From positions 4,491,501-4,555,500 of the forward strand of contig NZ_CP042331.1 of NCBI RefSeq assembly GCF_008253865.1: a stretch of 64,000 nt of DNA, read 5' to 3'. Below, one piece after another: positions 7,686 to 16,177 of the stretch. Each line of letters begins with the position of its first letter. Position 1 is the first letter of the stretch. The position numbers and the translations under genes are program-made. Under the pieces are notes generated by a model, which had not been told where the DNA came from, did not search any database, and saw only the letters and a program-made list of their open reading frames with translations. The stretch is from Bosea sp. F3-2 (lineage in GTDB: Bacteria > Pseudomonadota > Alphaproteobacteria > Rhizobiales > Beijerinckiaceae).

Positions 7686-9356
7686 ATGAACAATCCGACT
7701 AAAGGGGTGCCTCAGCGGCACCCCAGCCTATTTGAGCCGGCGACGCTGCTGCTCATTGCCGTGCTCTGCGTCTTCGGCGCGATCATCGGCATGCAGCTTC
7801 TGGTGTCGCTCGGCATTACCGCCAATACCTCGCTGATCGGCGCACTCGCTGCCATGGCCCTGGCGCGCGTGCCGCTCGCGGTTTTCGCCCGCTACCGCTC
7901 GATCCATGTGCAGAATCTGGCCCAGAGTGCGATCTCCTCGGCCACCTTCGGCGCGGCGAACAGCCTGCTCCTGCCGGTCGGCATTCCCTGGCTGCTTGGC
8001 CGGCCGGACCTCGTGCTGCCGATGCTGGCGGGCGCCTTCTTCGCGATGCTGCTCGACGCCTATCTGCTCTACCGGATGTTCGATTCCCGCGTCTTCCCGG
8101 CGACCGGCGCCTGGCCGCCGGGCGTCGCCGCCGCCGAGGCGATCAAGGCCGGCGACGAGGGCGGCCGCAAGGCGGTGCTGATGGGCATCGGCTTTGGCAC
8201 CGGCGTCGTCGCCTCCTTCATCAAGATCCCGCTGGCCTGGATCGGCTTCGCCGGCTCGACTGCGGTCAGCGGCATTCCGATGTCGGCCTTCGGCGTCGCC
8301 TTCATCGGCAACATCTGGGCGCTGCTGATGTTCGGCATCGGCCTGCTGCTGCGCGGCTATTCCGGCCAGCTCTTCGGCGGGCCGGCCTTCGCGAACCTGA
8401 TCCCGAAGGGCGACCTGATGGCCGCCTATATCCCTCACGGCTTCATGATCGGCGCCGGCCTCGTCGCGCTGCTGCAGGTTGCACTGCTGCTGTTCCGGCG
8501 CAGCGATGCCGCCAAGGCGGGCGAGCCCAAGGCTGGCGTCAGCGATGCGGAGGTGCGCCGCGCGCTCGGCCTCGGCACGGTCGGCTATCTCGTCATCGCG
8601 GTGTTCATCGCCGTGGTCGGCGGGCTGATGAGCGACATGTCGGTCGGCATGCTGATCCTGTTCGTGCTCTATGCCGCCTTCGCGGCCTATGTGCATGAGC
8701 TGATCGTCGGCCTCGCCGCGATGCATTCCGGCTGGTTCCCGGCCTTTGCGGTGGCGCTGATCACGCTGATCATCGGCATGCTGATCGGCTTCCCGATGCC
8801 GGCGCTGGCGCTGCTCGTCGGCTTCTCGGCCGCGACCGGACCCGCCTTCGCCGATATGGGCTATGACCTGAAGGCCGGCTATCTGCTGCGCGGCAATGGT
8901 GCCGATCCCGCCTTTGAGCTTGATGGTCGCCGCCAGCAGCTCTTTGCCGCGATGTTCGCCTTCGTGGTTGCCGGCGCCGTCGTGCTGTTCTCCTATCAGT
9001 CCTTCTTCGACCAGAACCTCGTCGCTCCGGTGAACAAGGTCTATGCCGCGACGATCAAGGCGGGTGTTGCGCCCGGCGTCGCCTGGCAGCTCTTCCTCTG
9101 GGCGATCCCCGGCGCGATCCTGCAGTTCATCGGCGGGCCGAAGCGGCAGATCGGCGTGCTCTTCGCCACCGGCCTCCTCATCAACTTCCCGATGGCGGGC
9201 TGGGCGGTGCTGGCCGGCATCCTCTGCCGGCTGATCTGGGAGAAGCTGCGCGGCAAGAGCGGCGAGGGCGACATGGAGGTCTTCGCCGCCGGTGTCATCG
9301 CCGGAGACGCGATCTTCTCCTTCTTCGACTCGGTCGCGAAGAACTTCAAGCGCTGA
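7686..9356 (+). CDS. OPT family oligopeptide transporter
   Basis: 556 aa, inner membrane, with about 14-16 hydrophobic segments. Recognisable OPT blocks are FEPATLLLIAVLCVFGAIIG at the N-terminus, ISSATFGAANSLLLPVGIPW, TGAWPPGVAAAEAIKAGDEG, YIPHGFMIGAG and the C-terminal GVIAGDAIFSFFDSVAKN. OPT proteins move small peptides or peptide-like chelates, usually with protons. It follows the hydantoinase fusion by 54 bp, probably in the same transcript, so it would import the peptide or cyclic amide that the cluster degrades. Confidence 0.9.
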   Translation: MNNPTKGVPQRHPSLFEPATLLLIAVLCVFGAIIGMQLLVSLGITANTSLIGALAAMALARVPLAVFARYRSIHVQNLAQSAISSATFGAANSLLLPVGIPWLLGRPDLVLPMLAGAFFAMLLDAYLLYRMFDSRVFPATGAWPPGVAAAEAIKAGDEGGRKAVLMGIGFGTGVVASFIKIPLAWIGFAGSTAVSGIPMSAFGVAFIGNIWALLMFGIGLLLRGYSGQLFGGPAFANLIPKGDLMAAYIPHGFMIGAGLVALLQVALLLFRRSDAAKAGEPKAGVSDAEVRRALGLGTVGYLVIAVFIAVVGGLMSDMSVGMLILFVLYAAFAAYVHELIVGLAAMHSGWFPAFAVALITLIIGMLIGFPMPALALLVGFSAATGPAFADMGYDLKAGYLLRGNGADPAFELDGRRQQLFAAMFAFVVAGAVVLFSYQSFFDQNLVAPVNKVYAATIKAGVAPGVAWQLFLWAIPGAILQFIGGPKRQIGVLFATGLLINFPMAGWAVLAGILCRLIWEKLRGKSGEGDMEVFAAGVIAGDAIFSFFDSVAKNFKR

Positions 9357-9364
9357 GCCCGATC

Positions 9365-9396
9365 AGGCCCGGACGGGAAACCGCCCGGGCCTTTTG
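9365..9396 (+). terminator. hairpin with T-run after the OPT gene
   Basis: AGGCCCGG (9365-9372) pairs with CCGGGCCT (9385-9392), followed by a short T-run. It lies 8 bp after the OPT stop and 20 bp before the AroM gene, so it may only attenuate read-through into aroM. Confidence 0.6.
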
Positions 9397-9416
9397 CCTC
9401 TATACAGGGCGGGACC

Positions 9417-10088
9417 ATGAGCAAGCTCGGAACCCTCACCATCGGCCAGGCGCCACGGGCCGACATCACGCCGATCCTCGACGCTGTGCTCGATGCGAGC
9501 CTGCCGCGGCGCCATGCCGGGGTGTTGGATGACCTCAGCCGCGCCGAGATTGAGCGCGACTTTGCGACGGAGCCGGGCCAGCCGGTGCTGATCACCAGGC
9601 TCCTCGACGGCAGCTCGGTCGTCATCGACCGCGCCCGCACCGAAAGAGCGGCGCAGCGCAAGCTCGCCTTGCTTGAGGCTGAGGACTGCAGCACCATCCT
9701 GATGCTCTGCACGGGGCATTTCGAGAGTCTGAGTACTGAGAAGGCGCGGCTCGTCGAACCCGATCGCATCCTGCCTGCGGCCGTGGCAGCGCTGACGCAG
9801 GGCGTGCAACTCGGGATCATCGTACCTCTCGCCGAGCAGATCTCCTCCGAGGCCGGAAAATGGGCGCCGCTCGGCCGTGCTTCGCTCTATGCCGCCGCTT
9901 CGCCCTATGGCGGCCCCGGCGCGTCGGTCGCAGAGGCTGCACGCGAGTTGGCCGGGCGCGGTGCCGAGATCCTGCTGATGGATTGCATGGGCTTCGTCGA
10001 GCGGCATCGCCGCGAGGCGGCGGAGGCCGGCCTGCCGGTCATCCTCTCCAACAGCCTGATCGCCAAGCTGGTGTCCGAGATCGTCTGA
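9417..10088 (+). CDS. aroM: AroM family protein
   Basis: 223 aa. KLGTLTIGQAPRADI at the N-terminus, GVLDDLSRAEIE, TRLLDGSSVVIDR, ILMLCTGHFE and EILLMDCMGF are the standard blocks of the AroM family, named after the E. coli gene next to aroL. Its biochemical role is not established; the fold resembles an Asp/Glu racemase-like protein. In other bacteria AroM-like genes often sit with OPT transporters and hydantoinase or peptidase genes, as here. GGGCGGGA precedes the ATG. Cytoplasmic, function unknown. Confidence 0.85.
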   Translation: MSKLGTLTIGQAPRADITPILDAVLDASLPRRHAGVLDDLSRAEIERDFATEPGQPVLITRLLDGSSVVIDRARTERAAQRKLALLEAEDCSTILMLCTGHFESLSTEKARLVEPDRILPAAVAALTQGVQLGIIVPLAEQISSEAGKWAPLGRASLYAAASPYGGPGASVAEAARELAGRGAEILLMDCMGFVERHRREAAEAGLPVILSNSLIAKLVSEIV

Positions 10089-10185
10089 CGGCGACGACAG
10101 GCCGTGAAATGCAGAAAGGCCGCCCGGAGTTATTCCCCCAGACTTGGGTACATAGTTTGGCGAAGAACAGGCCCTGGCGGTTTCC

Positions 10186-10210
10186 AAAGCTCCTCAGTGA
10201 GGGGCTTTTT
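10186..10210 (+). terminator. rho-independent terminator after aroM
   Basis: AAAGCTCCTCA (10186-10196) pairs with TGAGGGGCTTT across a tiny loop, followed by a run of T ending at 10210. It lies about 100 bp after the AroM stop and closes the IclR-hydantoinase-OPT-AroM transcription unit. The A-rich left flank could make it work in both directions, but the LuxR gene stop is 220 bp away. The stretch 10211-10430 shows nothing else. Confidence 0.7.
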
Positions 10211-10430
10211 GAACGCTGCAAAGCGTGAAGCTTACCCATAATCATACATCAGATGGCGCAGCTTGGCTTGAATCACTTTCGCGAACACAAGCATTCACAG
10301 TAGGTGGCGGCGCGGCGCAACTGGTCCGGATTGCGCAGCCGCGCAGCTGGGCCAGATTCTTGTCCGTGGCGATATCGGAGCGCGCCCGCAAGCGATGCCA
10401 TTGTGCCGCCAGCAGCAGCAAGCGTTGCGA

Positions 10431-11582
10431 TTACCGGGCTCCTCCGTTTGCCAAAGTCGGCAGCCTGTTAACCGGTGGTAGCATGCCGAGGAGATGCACT
10501 AGCTCGCGCTGATTGCCGGCGCCGGTCTTGCGCAGGACGCTGGCTATCTGCGTGCGCAGTGTGTTGTCCGAAACCCGATGCTCGGCGCCGAACTCGGCCA
10601 GCGAATGACCTGCAGCCACCGCGAGGGCAAGCCGAGTTTCTGCTGCTGTAAGCGGAAACAGTTGCTGCAGCACGGCGGCGTCGAGCGTCGTGCAAGCGTT
10701 CTCGGACCTGAAGGTGACGAACACACGTCCCGGCTGACCACCGAGCCGCATCGGCAGGGGCGTCGCCAGGACGAACACTCGTGCGCCGTCCGCAGTGGTC
10801 AGGATCATGGTCCCGCCGCTGCCACCAGCCGCGGTCTCGCTGATCAAGGTGATGAGCTGTCGCGACTCGACCGGGCTCGGCACGCCGATACCTTGCCGCA
10901 ATGCGAGGTTGAGTGCGCCGCTCGCTTCCAGAGTTTCGGCAGCGCCGTTTGCAAACAGAACACGGCCCGCTCCGTCGCAAATCACACAGCCGAAAGCGAG
11001 AGATTCCAGGGCCGCGAATCCGATCATGCCATGCAGACCAGAGGCCAACCTCTGGCGCAGCTGCATCGCTCTTTGAAGATGCGGCACGAGACCTTGCAAC
11101 CGGGCGACATCATCGTCGCTAAAATTCGGACTTCCCCGGGCTCGATGAACGCCGAGCTGGAGTACCTGGTTGGGGCCGATCGAAATGCCCGGCGCTCCCA
11201 TAACCCGAACGGTATCGTGCACACACATGAAGTCCGTATAGAACTCCGTTCGCTCCAGCACCGGCTCCGGAAGGATATCCGTGAAGCGGGAGATGCGCGT
11301 CGGGCAGCGCGCCATCGCGATCGGGAGGCAGGGATTTAATCTGTGGTAGTAAGCGATATAGGCCTGCCTCACCTTGTCTGGAAGATTGTGGGTGACCGCC
11401 TCGTCGAAGGCATGTCCGCAGAGGATGCTCACCGCTGCGCTGCTCCCGTCGCCGACCGCCATCACGATTGCTGCCAACCCCTGGAGCCCCTGCGGATCGA
11501 GCGCCGCATCATAGATATCGGGGATGATTGCAGGCTGATGCGCCAATGATCTGCAGCTCGTCCGCTTTGCAGTTCCGGCCAT
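10431..11582 (-). CDS. LuxR-type (HTH) transcriptional regulator
   Basis: 383 aa from ATG 11582, which has a strong GGGAGG site 8 nt upstream. The C-terminal LuxR helix-turn-helix is clear (FPLTAAETRLALAVAAGHSL, EHRVSDNTLRTQIASVLRKTG, ELVHLL). The N-terminal 300 residues look like a PAS/GAF-type sensing region (LESLAFGCVICDGAGRVLFANGAAE). There is no autoinducer-binding LuxR domain signature that I recognise. It is divergent from the type I secretion genes across a long AT-rich spacer and is a candidate regulator for them. The ligand is unknown. Confidence 0.85.
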   Translation of the reverse strand: MAGTAKRTSCRSLAHQPAIIPDIYDAALDPQGLQGLAAIVMAVGDGSSAAVSILCGHAFDEAVTHNLPDKVRQAYIAYYHRLNPCLPIAMARCPTRISRFTDILPEPVLERTEFYTDFMCVHDTVRVMGAPGISIGPNQVLQLGVHRARGSPNFSDDDVARLQGLVPHLQRAMQLRQRLASGLHGMIGFAALESLAFGCVICDGAGRVLFANGAAETLEASGALNLALRQGIGVPSPVESRQLITLISETAAGGSGGTMILTTADGARVFVLATPLPMRLGGQPGRVFVTFRSENACTTLDAAVLQQLFPLTAAETRLALAVAAGHSLAEFGAEHRVSDNTLRTQIASVLRKTGAGNQRELVHLLGMLPPVNRLPTLANGGAR

Positions 11583-12131
11583 TCTGAGGCCCTCCCCACC
11601 AAAATAGGACGCCAAGCCAGAATAACGGCCGTAAGGGTAACCGCATTTTGAATCTTTTGCATATCATTGATTCAAGTGATGGCGTGCGCCGATCATTAAG
11701 CTACCGTTGGGAAGCCGAACCCAGGAAATCTATCTATCTGCGTTTTCGGGAAGAAAATGCATGTTAACGCTATCTATCTTTGTTGCTTTTTCCCAGAAAT
11801 AAACTCTATCAATAGAACAAACTTCACTTGAAATAATTGAATGTATAAAAATCAAGGTTAAAAGCAATGCAATGATTTCTCTGTCCGTTGCAAAGAATTA
11901 ATCGGAGTTAGTACAGTGTCGTGCGAGGTATCGCTTAAAACTTGCCCCTGATCAGGTCCGCGCCGCTTCATTGATTGCTCTCTTTGAGTCGGAGCAACCA
12001 CAGCGCGTCGAAAGCCATGATGGCCAGGTGGCCGGAGTCCTTGTCTGAGCGAAGCGGGCCAGGGTGGCCAGGCCTGCGCGTGGCCACCCTTCCTGCCTGA
12101 AGTCGCCGCCTCGCAAATCCGAAGACGGAAT
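11583..12131. other. AT-rich divergent intergenic region
   Basis: About 550 bp between the LuxR-type gene and the secretion ATPase. The part from about 11640 to 11900 is far richer in A and T than the rest of the window. I found no convincing gene. It should hold the promoters of both divergent genes, and its composition suggests acquired DNA or a silenced xenogeneic region. Confidence 0.5.
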
Positions 12132-13925
12132 ATGCTTATGGAAAGGTGGCGCGATCCGAATCCGGCCCCGTATTCCTCGACATCCGGACCTGGCGGCGTC
12201 GACGAGCTGCATTCCCCCCCGGAGCTTCGTTCGGCGTTGCGCGGCTGCGGCCGAGTCATGCTCGCAATAGGCGTCATTACCGCAACGCTGAACGTCTTGT
12301 ATCTCACAAGCTCGATGTTCATGCTCGAGGTCTACGACCGCGTCGTCCCCAGTCGCAGCGTGCCGACGCTTGTCAGCCTTGCTCTGCTGGCTCTTGGGCT
12401 CTTCGCTCTTCACTGCTTGTTGGATGTCATCCGCATGCGCGTGCTGATCGATGTCGGCGGTTGGGTCGATCGGGCACTCAGCGATCGCGTTTACGACATG
12501 GTCGCTCGCCTGCCGCTGAGAACGCGGGTGGGCGGAGATGGTCTGCAGCCGCTGCGCGATCTCGAACAACTGCGGTCATACCTGTCGGGGCTCGGCCCAA
12601 CGGCGCTGTTCGATCTTCCCTGGATGCCCTTCTACCTGGGGCTTTGCTATCTGTTCCATCCGCTCATTGGCCTCACGGCGCTCGCCGGCTCGATCGTGCT
12701 GGTCGTTTTGACGATCCTGACAGATGTCTTAACGCGGTCGCCCGTCCAGCAGGCCACCCGCGAATCCGCAAGCCGCAATGCCCTGATCGAGGCGAGTCGA
12801 CGCAACGCGGAGGTGCTCGAGGCTATGGGAATGCGCCCGCGTGTCGCGACCCTCTGGGCGGGCACCAATGCCAGGTACCTTGGCAGTCAGCAACGCGCGG
12901 CCGCAATTGCCGGGACGCTGGGTTCGATTTCCAGGGTTCTGCGCCTCGTCCTGCAATCCGCCGTACTGGCGGTCGGCGCCTATCTCGTCATCAACCAGGA
13001 AGCGACCTCCGGCATCATCATCGCCGGCTCAATTCTGACGTCGCGCGCCCTGGCGCCCGTCGAACTGGCGATTGCGCATTGGAAAAACCTGGTCGCAGCT
13101 CGCCAGGGCTGGCATCGACTCCGGAAACTCGCGATGCAGCTTCCGCCCCCGTCGCTGCCAACCGCGCTCCCGGTCCCTCGGAAACATCTGACCGTCGAAA
13201 CCGTCTCGGTTGCACTGCCCGGTGACCAACGGGTCGTCGTGCAGGACGTGTCTTTCGTACTGAAGTCCGGTCAAGGACTCGGCGTCGTAGGCCCAAGTGC
13301 CTCGGGCAAGTCGTCTCTGGTGCGGGCCATCGCCGGCGCTTGGGCGCCCGTGCGCGGCAAGGTAAGGCTCGATGGGGCCGCGCTCGATCAGTGGACCGCG
13401 GATGCGCGCGGCCGGCATGTCGGCTACCTCCCCCAGGACGTCGAGCTGTTCGCCGGCACCGTGGCGCAGAATATCTCCCGCTTTGAAGAGAAACCCGATG
13501 ACAGTGCGATCGTGGCGGCGGCCGAAGCTGCCGGTGTCCATGCACTCGCGCTGCGGCTCCCGGATGGCTACGACACCCAGATTGGCGAGGGCGGGGCCGC
13601 TTTATCCGCCGGCCAGCGTCAGCGCATCGCGTTGGCTCGGGCACTGTATCGCGATCCGTTCGTCGTCATCCTGGACGAGCCGAATTCCAATCTCGACGCA
13701 GAAGGCGATCAGGCACTCACACATGCCATCATGGGAGTGCGCGCGCGGGGCGGAATCGTCGTCGTCGTGGCGCATCGCACCAGCGCCCTTGCAGGTGTCG
13801 ACCAGGTGCTCGTGATGGTGGACGGGCACGCTCAGGCTCTCGGGCCCAAAGATCAGATTCTGAGGCAGGTCGGCCGGCCGCAGTTCAGGCCTCAGCCTGT
13901 CAGAATCGTGTCGGGAGGCGGCTAG
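12132..13925 (+). CDS. type I secretion ABC transporter (PrtD/HlyB class)
   Basis: 597 aa inner-membrane half-transporter. The N-terminal region holds about five hydrophobic segments typical of PrtD-type proteins (LNVLYLTSSMFMLEVYDRVV, then PTLVSLALLALGLFALHCLL). The nucleotide-binding domain has Walker A GPSASGKSS at about 386-394, signature LSAGQRQRIALARAL at about 490 and Walker B VVILDEP at about 511. No C39 peptidase domain is present, so it belongs with exporters of RTX-type or other proteins with a C-terminal uncleaved signal. The adaptor gene follows 2 bp later. No substrate and no TolC-like outer-membrane gene is visible nearby. The first codons before about residue 30 are poorly conserved, so the start is uncertain. 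Confidence 0.9.
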   Translation: MLMERWRDPNPAPYSSTSGPGGVDELHSPPELRSALRGCGRVMLAIGVITATLNVLYLTSSMFMLEVYDRVVPSRSVPTLVSLALLALGLFALHCLLDVIRMRVLIDVGGWVDRALSDRVYDMVARLPLRTRVGGDGLQPLRDLEQLRSYLSGLGPTALFDLPWMPFYLGLCYLFHPLIGLTALAGSIVLVVLTILTDVLTRSPVQQATRESASRNALIEASRRNAEVLEAMGMRPRVATLWAGTNARYLGSQQRAAAIAGTLGSISRVLRLVLQSAVLAVGAYLVINQEATSGIIIAGSILTSRALAPVELAIAHWKNLVAARQGWHRLRKLAMQLPPPSLPTALPVPRKHLTVETVSVALPGDQRVVVQDVSFVLKSGQGLGVVGPSASGKSSLVRAIAGAWAPVRGKVRLDGAALDQWTADARGRHVGYLPQDVELFAGTVAQNISRFEEKPDDSAIVAAAEAAGVHALALRLPDGYDTQIGEGGAALSAGQRQRIALARALYRDPFVVILDEPNSNLDAEGDQALTHAIMGVRARGGIVVVVAHRTSALAGVDQVLVMVDGHAQALGPKDQILRQVGRPQFRPQPVRIVSGGG

Positions 13926-13927
13926 CC

Positions 13928-15232
13928 ATGGCCATCGGAGACGCCAGAGTTCCATCCTCGATACGCTGGAACCTGCGCGCCGGCGCGGCCGGTGTGCTCA
14001 TCTTTTTTGGCGGCGTTGGCGGTTGGGCAGCGACGACGGACCTTGCCGGCGCCGTCATTGCGGCGGGCAGCCTTGTCGTGGATTCGGACGTCAAGAAGGT
14101 CCAGCACCCGACCGGTGGCATTGTCGGGCAGTTGTATGTGCGCGACGGCGATCAGGTGAAAGGCGGCGACATCGTCGTCCGCCTCGACGACACGACGACG
14201 CGGGCCAACGTCGCGGTGATGGAAAAGAGCCTTGACGAGCTCGGGGCGCGGGGTGCGCGACTCCAAGCCGAGCTGGACGACGCGCAGACGATCGGTTTTC
14301 CAGCTGATTTGCTGAGCCGATCATCCGACCCGGTTGCCTCGCGTGTCATGGCAGGGGAGCAAAGATTGTTTCAATCCCGGCGTGCCGCGCGCGCTGGTCA
14401 GAAAGCGCAGTTCGGACAGCGGATCAGCCAGCTTGAGAAGCAGGCTCAGGCCATCGAGGAGCAAGTCGCGGCCAAGCAACTCGAGATCGATCTGATCGGC
14501 CGAGAACTCAAAGGCGTTCGCACATTGTGGCAGCAGAACCTGATTCAAATCAGCCGCCTCACGATGGTTGAACGTGATGACGCGCGAATCCGCGGCGAGC
14601 GCGGCGCGTTGCTTTCTTCGATAGCCCAGGTGAAGGACAAGATCGTCGAAACGCAGCTTCAAATCATTCAAGTCGATCAGGACCTTCGCGCCGAAGCTGG
14701 AAAGGATCTGGCGGAGATTAGAGCCAAGACATCGGAGCTTGTTGAAAAGCACGTGGCTGCGGAAGACCAGTTGAAGCGCGTCGATATCCGAGCGCCTCAG
14801 GACGGCAAGGTGCATCAGCTCACCGTTCACACCATCGGGGGGGTGATCAACGCGGGCGAACCGATCATGCTTATCGTCCCTGAAGAACGTCTCGTTGTCG
14901 AGGTCAGGATTGAGCCGCGTGACATCGACCAGGTCAAGATTGGCCATGCAGCCGTGCTGCGATTTCCGGCGTTCAACCAGCGTACGACTCCCGAGCTGAA
15001 CGGAGAGGTCGATCGGGTTTCGGCCGATGTCAGCCAGGATCAGAAAAGCGGCGCAAGATTTTATACCGTGCGGATTACCATTCTTGATAACGAACTTGCG
15101 CGACTGAAGGATTTTTCTTTGATACCAGGCATGCCTGTCGAAGCATTTCTTCAAACTGGCCGGCGAACCGTGATGTCATTTTTGATCAAACCGATCTCTG
15201 ATCAGGTATCTAAAGCCTGGCGTGAGCGTTGA
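13928..15232 (+). CDS. HlyD family type I secretion membrane fusion protein
   Basis: 434 aa. One N-terminal membrane segment (AGVLIFFGGVGGWAATTDLAG) is followed by the split biotinyl-lipoyl domain (VVDSDVKKVQHPTGGIVGQL). A long coiled-coil follows (MEKSLDELGARGARLQAELD through LRAEAGKDLAEIRAKTSELV), then the second half of the lipoyl domain (VDIRAPQDGKVHQLTVHTIG) and a C-terminal beta domain. It is the periplasmic adaptor joining the ABC exporter to an outer-membrane channel. ATG starts 2 bp after the ABC stop, so the two form one operon. The sequence becomes AT-rich near its end and after it. Confidence 0.9.
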   Translation: MAIGDARVPSSIRWNLRAGAAGVLIFFGGVGGWAATTDLAGAVIAAGSLVVDSDVKKVQHPTGGIVGQLYVRDGDQVKGGDIVVRLDDTTTRANVAVMEKSLDELGARGARLQAELDDAQTIGFPADLLSRSSDPVASRVMAGEQRLFQSRRAARAGQKAQFGQRISQLEKQAQAIEEQVAAKQLEIDLIGRELKGVRTLWQQNLIQISRLTMVERDDARIRGERGALLSSIAQVKDKIVETQLQIIQVDQDLRAEAGKDLAEIRAKTSELVEKHVAAEDQLKRVDIRAPQDGKVHQLTVHTIGGVINAGEPIMLIVPEERLVVEVRIEPRDIDQVKIGHAAVLRFPAFNQRTTPELNGEVDRVSADVSQDQKSGARFYTVRITILDNELARLKDFSLIPGMPVEAFLQTGRRTVMSFLIKPISDQVSKAWRER

Positions 15233-15452
15233 ACATAGCGTTATGCTGGCATTGAATATATTTCCCATAAATTTTTAAGATGGATTTTATTGTTTATTTC
15301 TTCGAAATTGATCTCACCTTGGTTAAATTTAGTGTTTCGCTTTATCTGGATCAGGTTGGCGAGTTCTACGAGTGCCGACGAAGGACCCCTACAAGCCATT
15401 CCTGAGCATCCTCGCCAAGGAGCGCTCTCGCTGTGCCTGAGAGGATTGTTCG
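15233..15452. other. AT-rich spacer after the secretion operon
   Basis: About 220 bp, strongly AT-rich at first, with no gene recognised. It separates the secretion unit from a broken GNAT gene and may mark the edge of acquired DNA. Confidence 0.4.
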
Positions 15453-15545
15453 ATGTCAGCGATCCGCCTTGCCGTGGCTGACGACAGGCCTGCAATCGAA
15501 CGTATCGTCGATGCCGCCTATAGCGTTTATATCGAGCGCATGAGA
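15453..15545 (+). pseudogene. GNAT acetyltransferase, N-terminal remnant
   Basis: The first 30 or so codons read MSAIRLAVADDRPAIERIV, then DAAYSVYIERM, the usual opening of GNAT N-acetyltransferases (IRxAxxxDxxAIxxIVxxAYxxYxxRM). After about 15545 the similarity stops and the frame runs into unrelated sequence leading to the cupin gene. The acetyl-CoA binding region is absent. This looks like a gene cut by a deletion, and the open frame to 15680 is not meaningful. Confidence 0.6.
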
Positions 15546-15639
15546 TCAATTATCCATATGATGATGCTAATTCATCGATCTTATCATGAAGTGCTGCAAG
15601 GCGTAGCGATGGGCGTCCCCAAGCAGGTGGAGGCCCAGA

Positions 15640-16101
15640 ATGAAGAGATTCACGCATCCGGCGGTTTCACCCAGCGATGACGGCACTGTCGCCATCGCCT
15701 TCGGGAAGCATATTGTGCGCGTTCTCGCCGAAGACACCGGCGGCTCCTGCGGCATGCTCGAAGCGATCGTGCCGGCTGGCGAAGGCCCGCCGCTTCACGT
15801 GCACGAACGCGAGGACGAGTTCTTTCGCATCCTGACCGGCCGCTTCGGCTTCTGGTGCACCGGCGAATATGTGGAGCTTGGCGAAGGCGGCTGCATCGTG
15901 CTGCCGCGTGGCATCCCGCATTGCTTCCGGAATATCGGCCGTGAGGAAGGACGCCTGATGGTGCTCGTCACGCCAGGCGGGTTCGAGAGCTTCTTTCCGA
16001 CGGTTGAGCGCTGCGAGCCCGTAAAACCGGCACAGATCTCCTCCGTCGCCAGGGATTTCGGCCTCAGCTTCCTGCTCGACGAAAATTGCAAGGTCGCTTG
16101 A
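15640..16101 (+). CDS. cupin domain protein
   Basis: 153 aa single-domain cupin. The first cupin motif is visible as PPLHVHEREDEFFRILTGRF (His, His, Glu metal ligands) and the second as CIVLPRGIPHCFRN, followed by RLMVLVTPGGFESFF. Proteins of this kind resemble quercetinase-type or unknown small cupins and bind a divalent metal. It precedes the arylamine N-acetyltransferase by 76 bp, in the same direction. The substrate is unknown. Confidence 0.82.
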   Translation: MKRFTHPAVSPSDDGTVAIAFGKHIVRVLAEDTGGSCGMLEAIVPAGEGPPLHVHEREDEFFRILTGRFGFWCTGEYVELGEGGCIVLPRGIPHCFRNIGREEGRLMVLVTPGGFESFFPTVERCEPVKPAQISSVARDFGLSFLLDENCKVA

Positions 16102-16177
16102 ACCTGCGGGCCGTCCCGAAACACTGTATCAAGAACCTCAACAACGGTCCCCTGAAGGAGACCGAAGGATAACGCGC

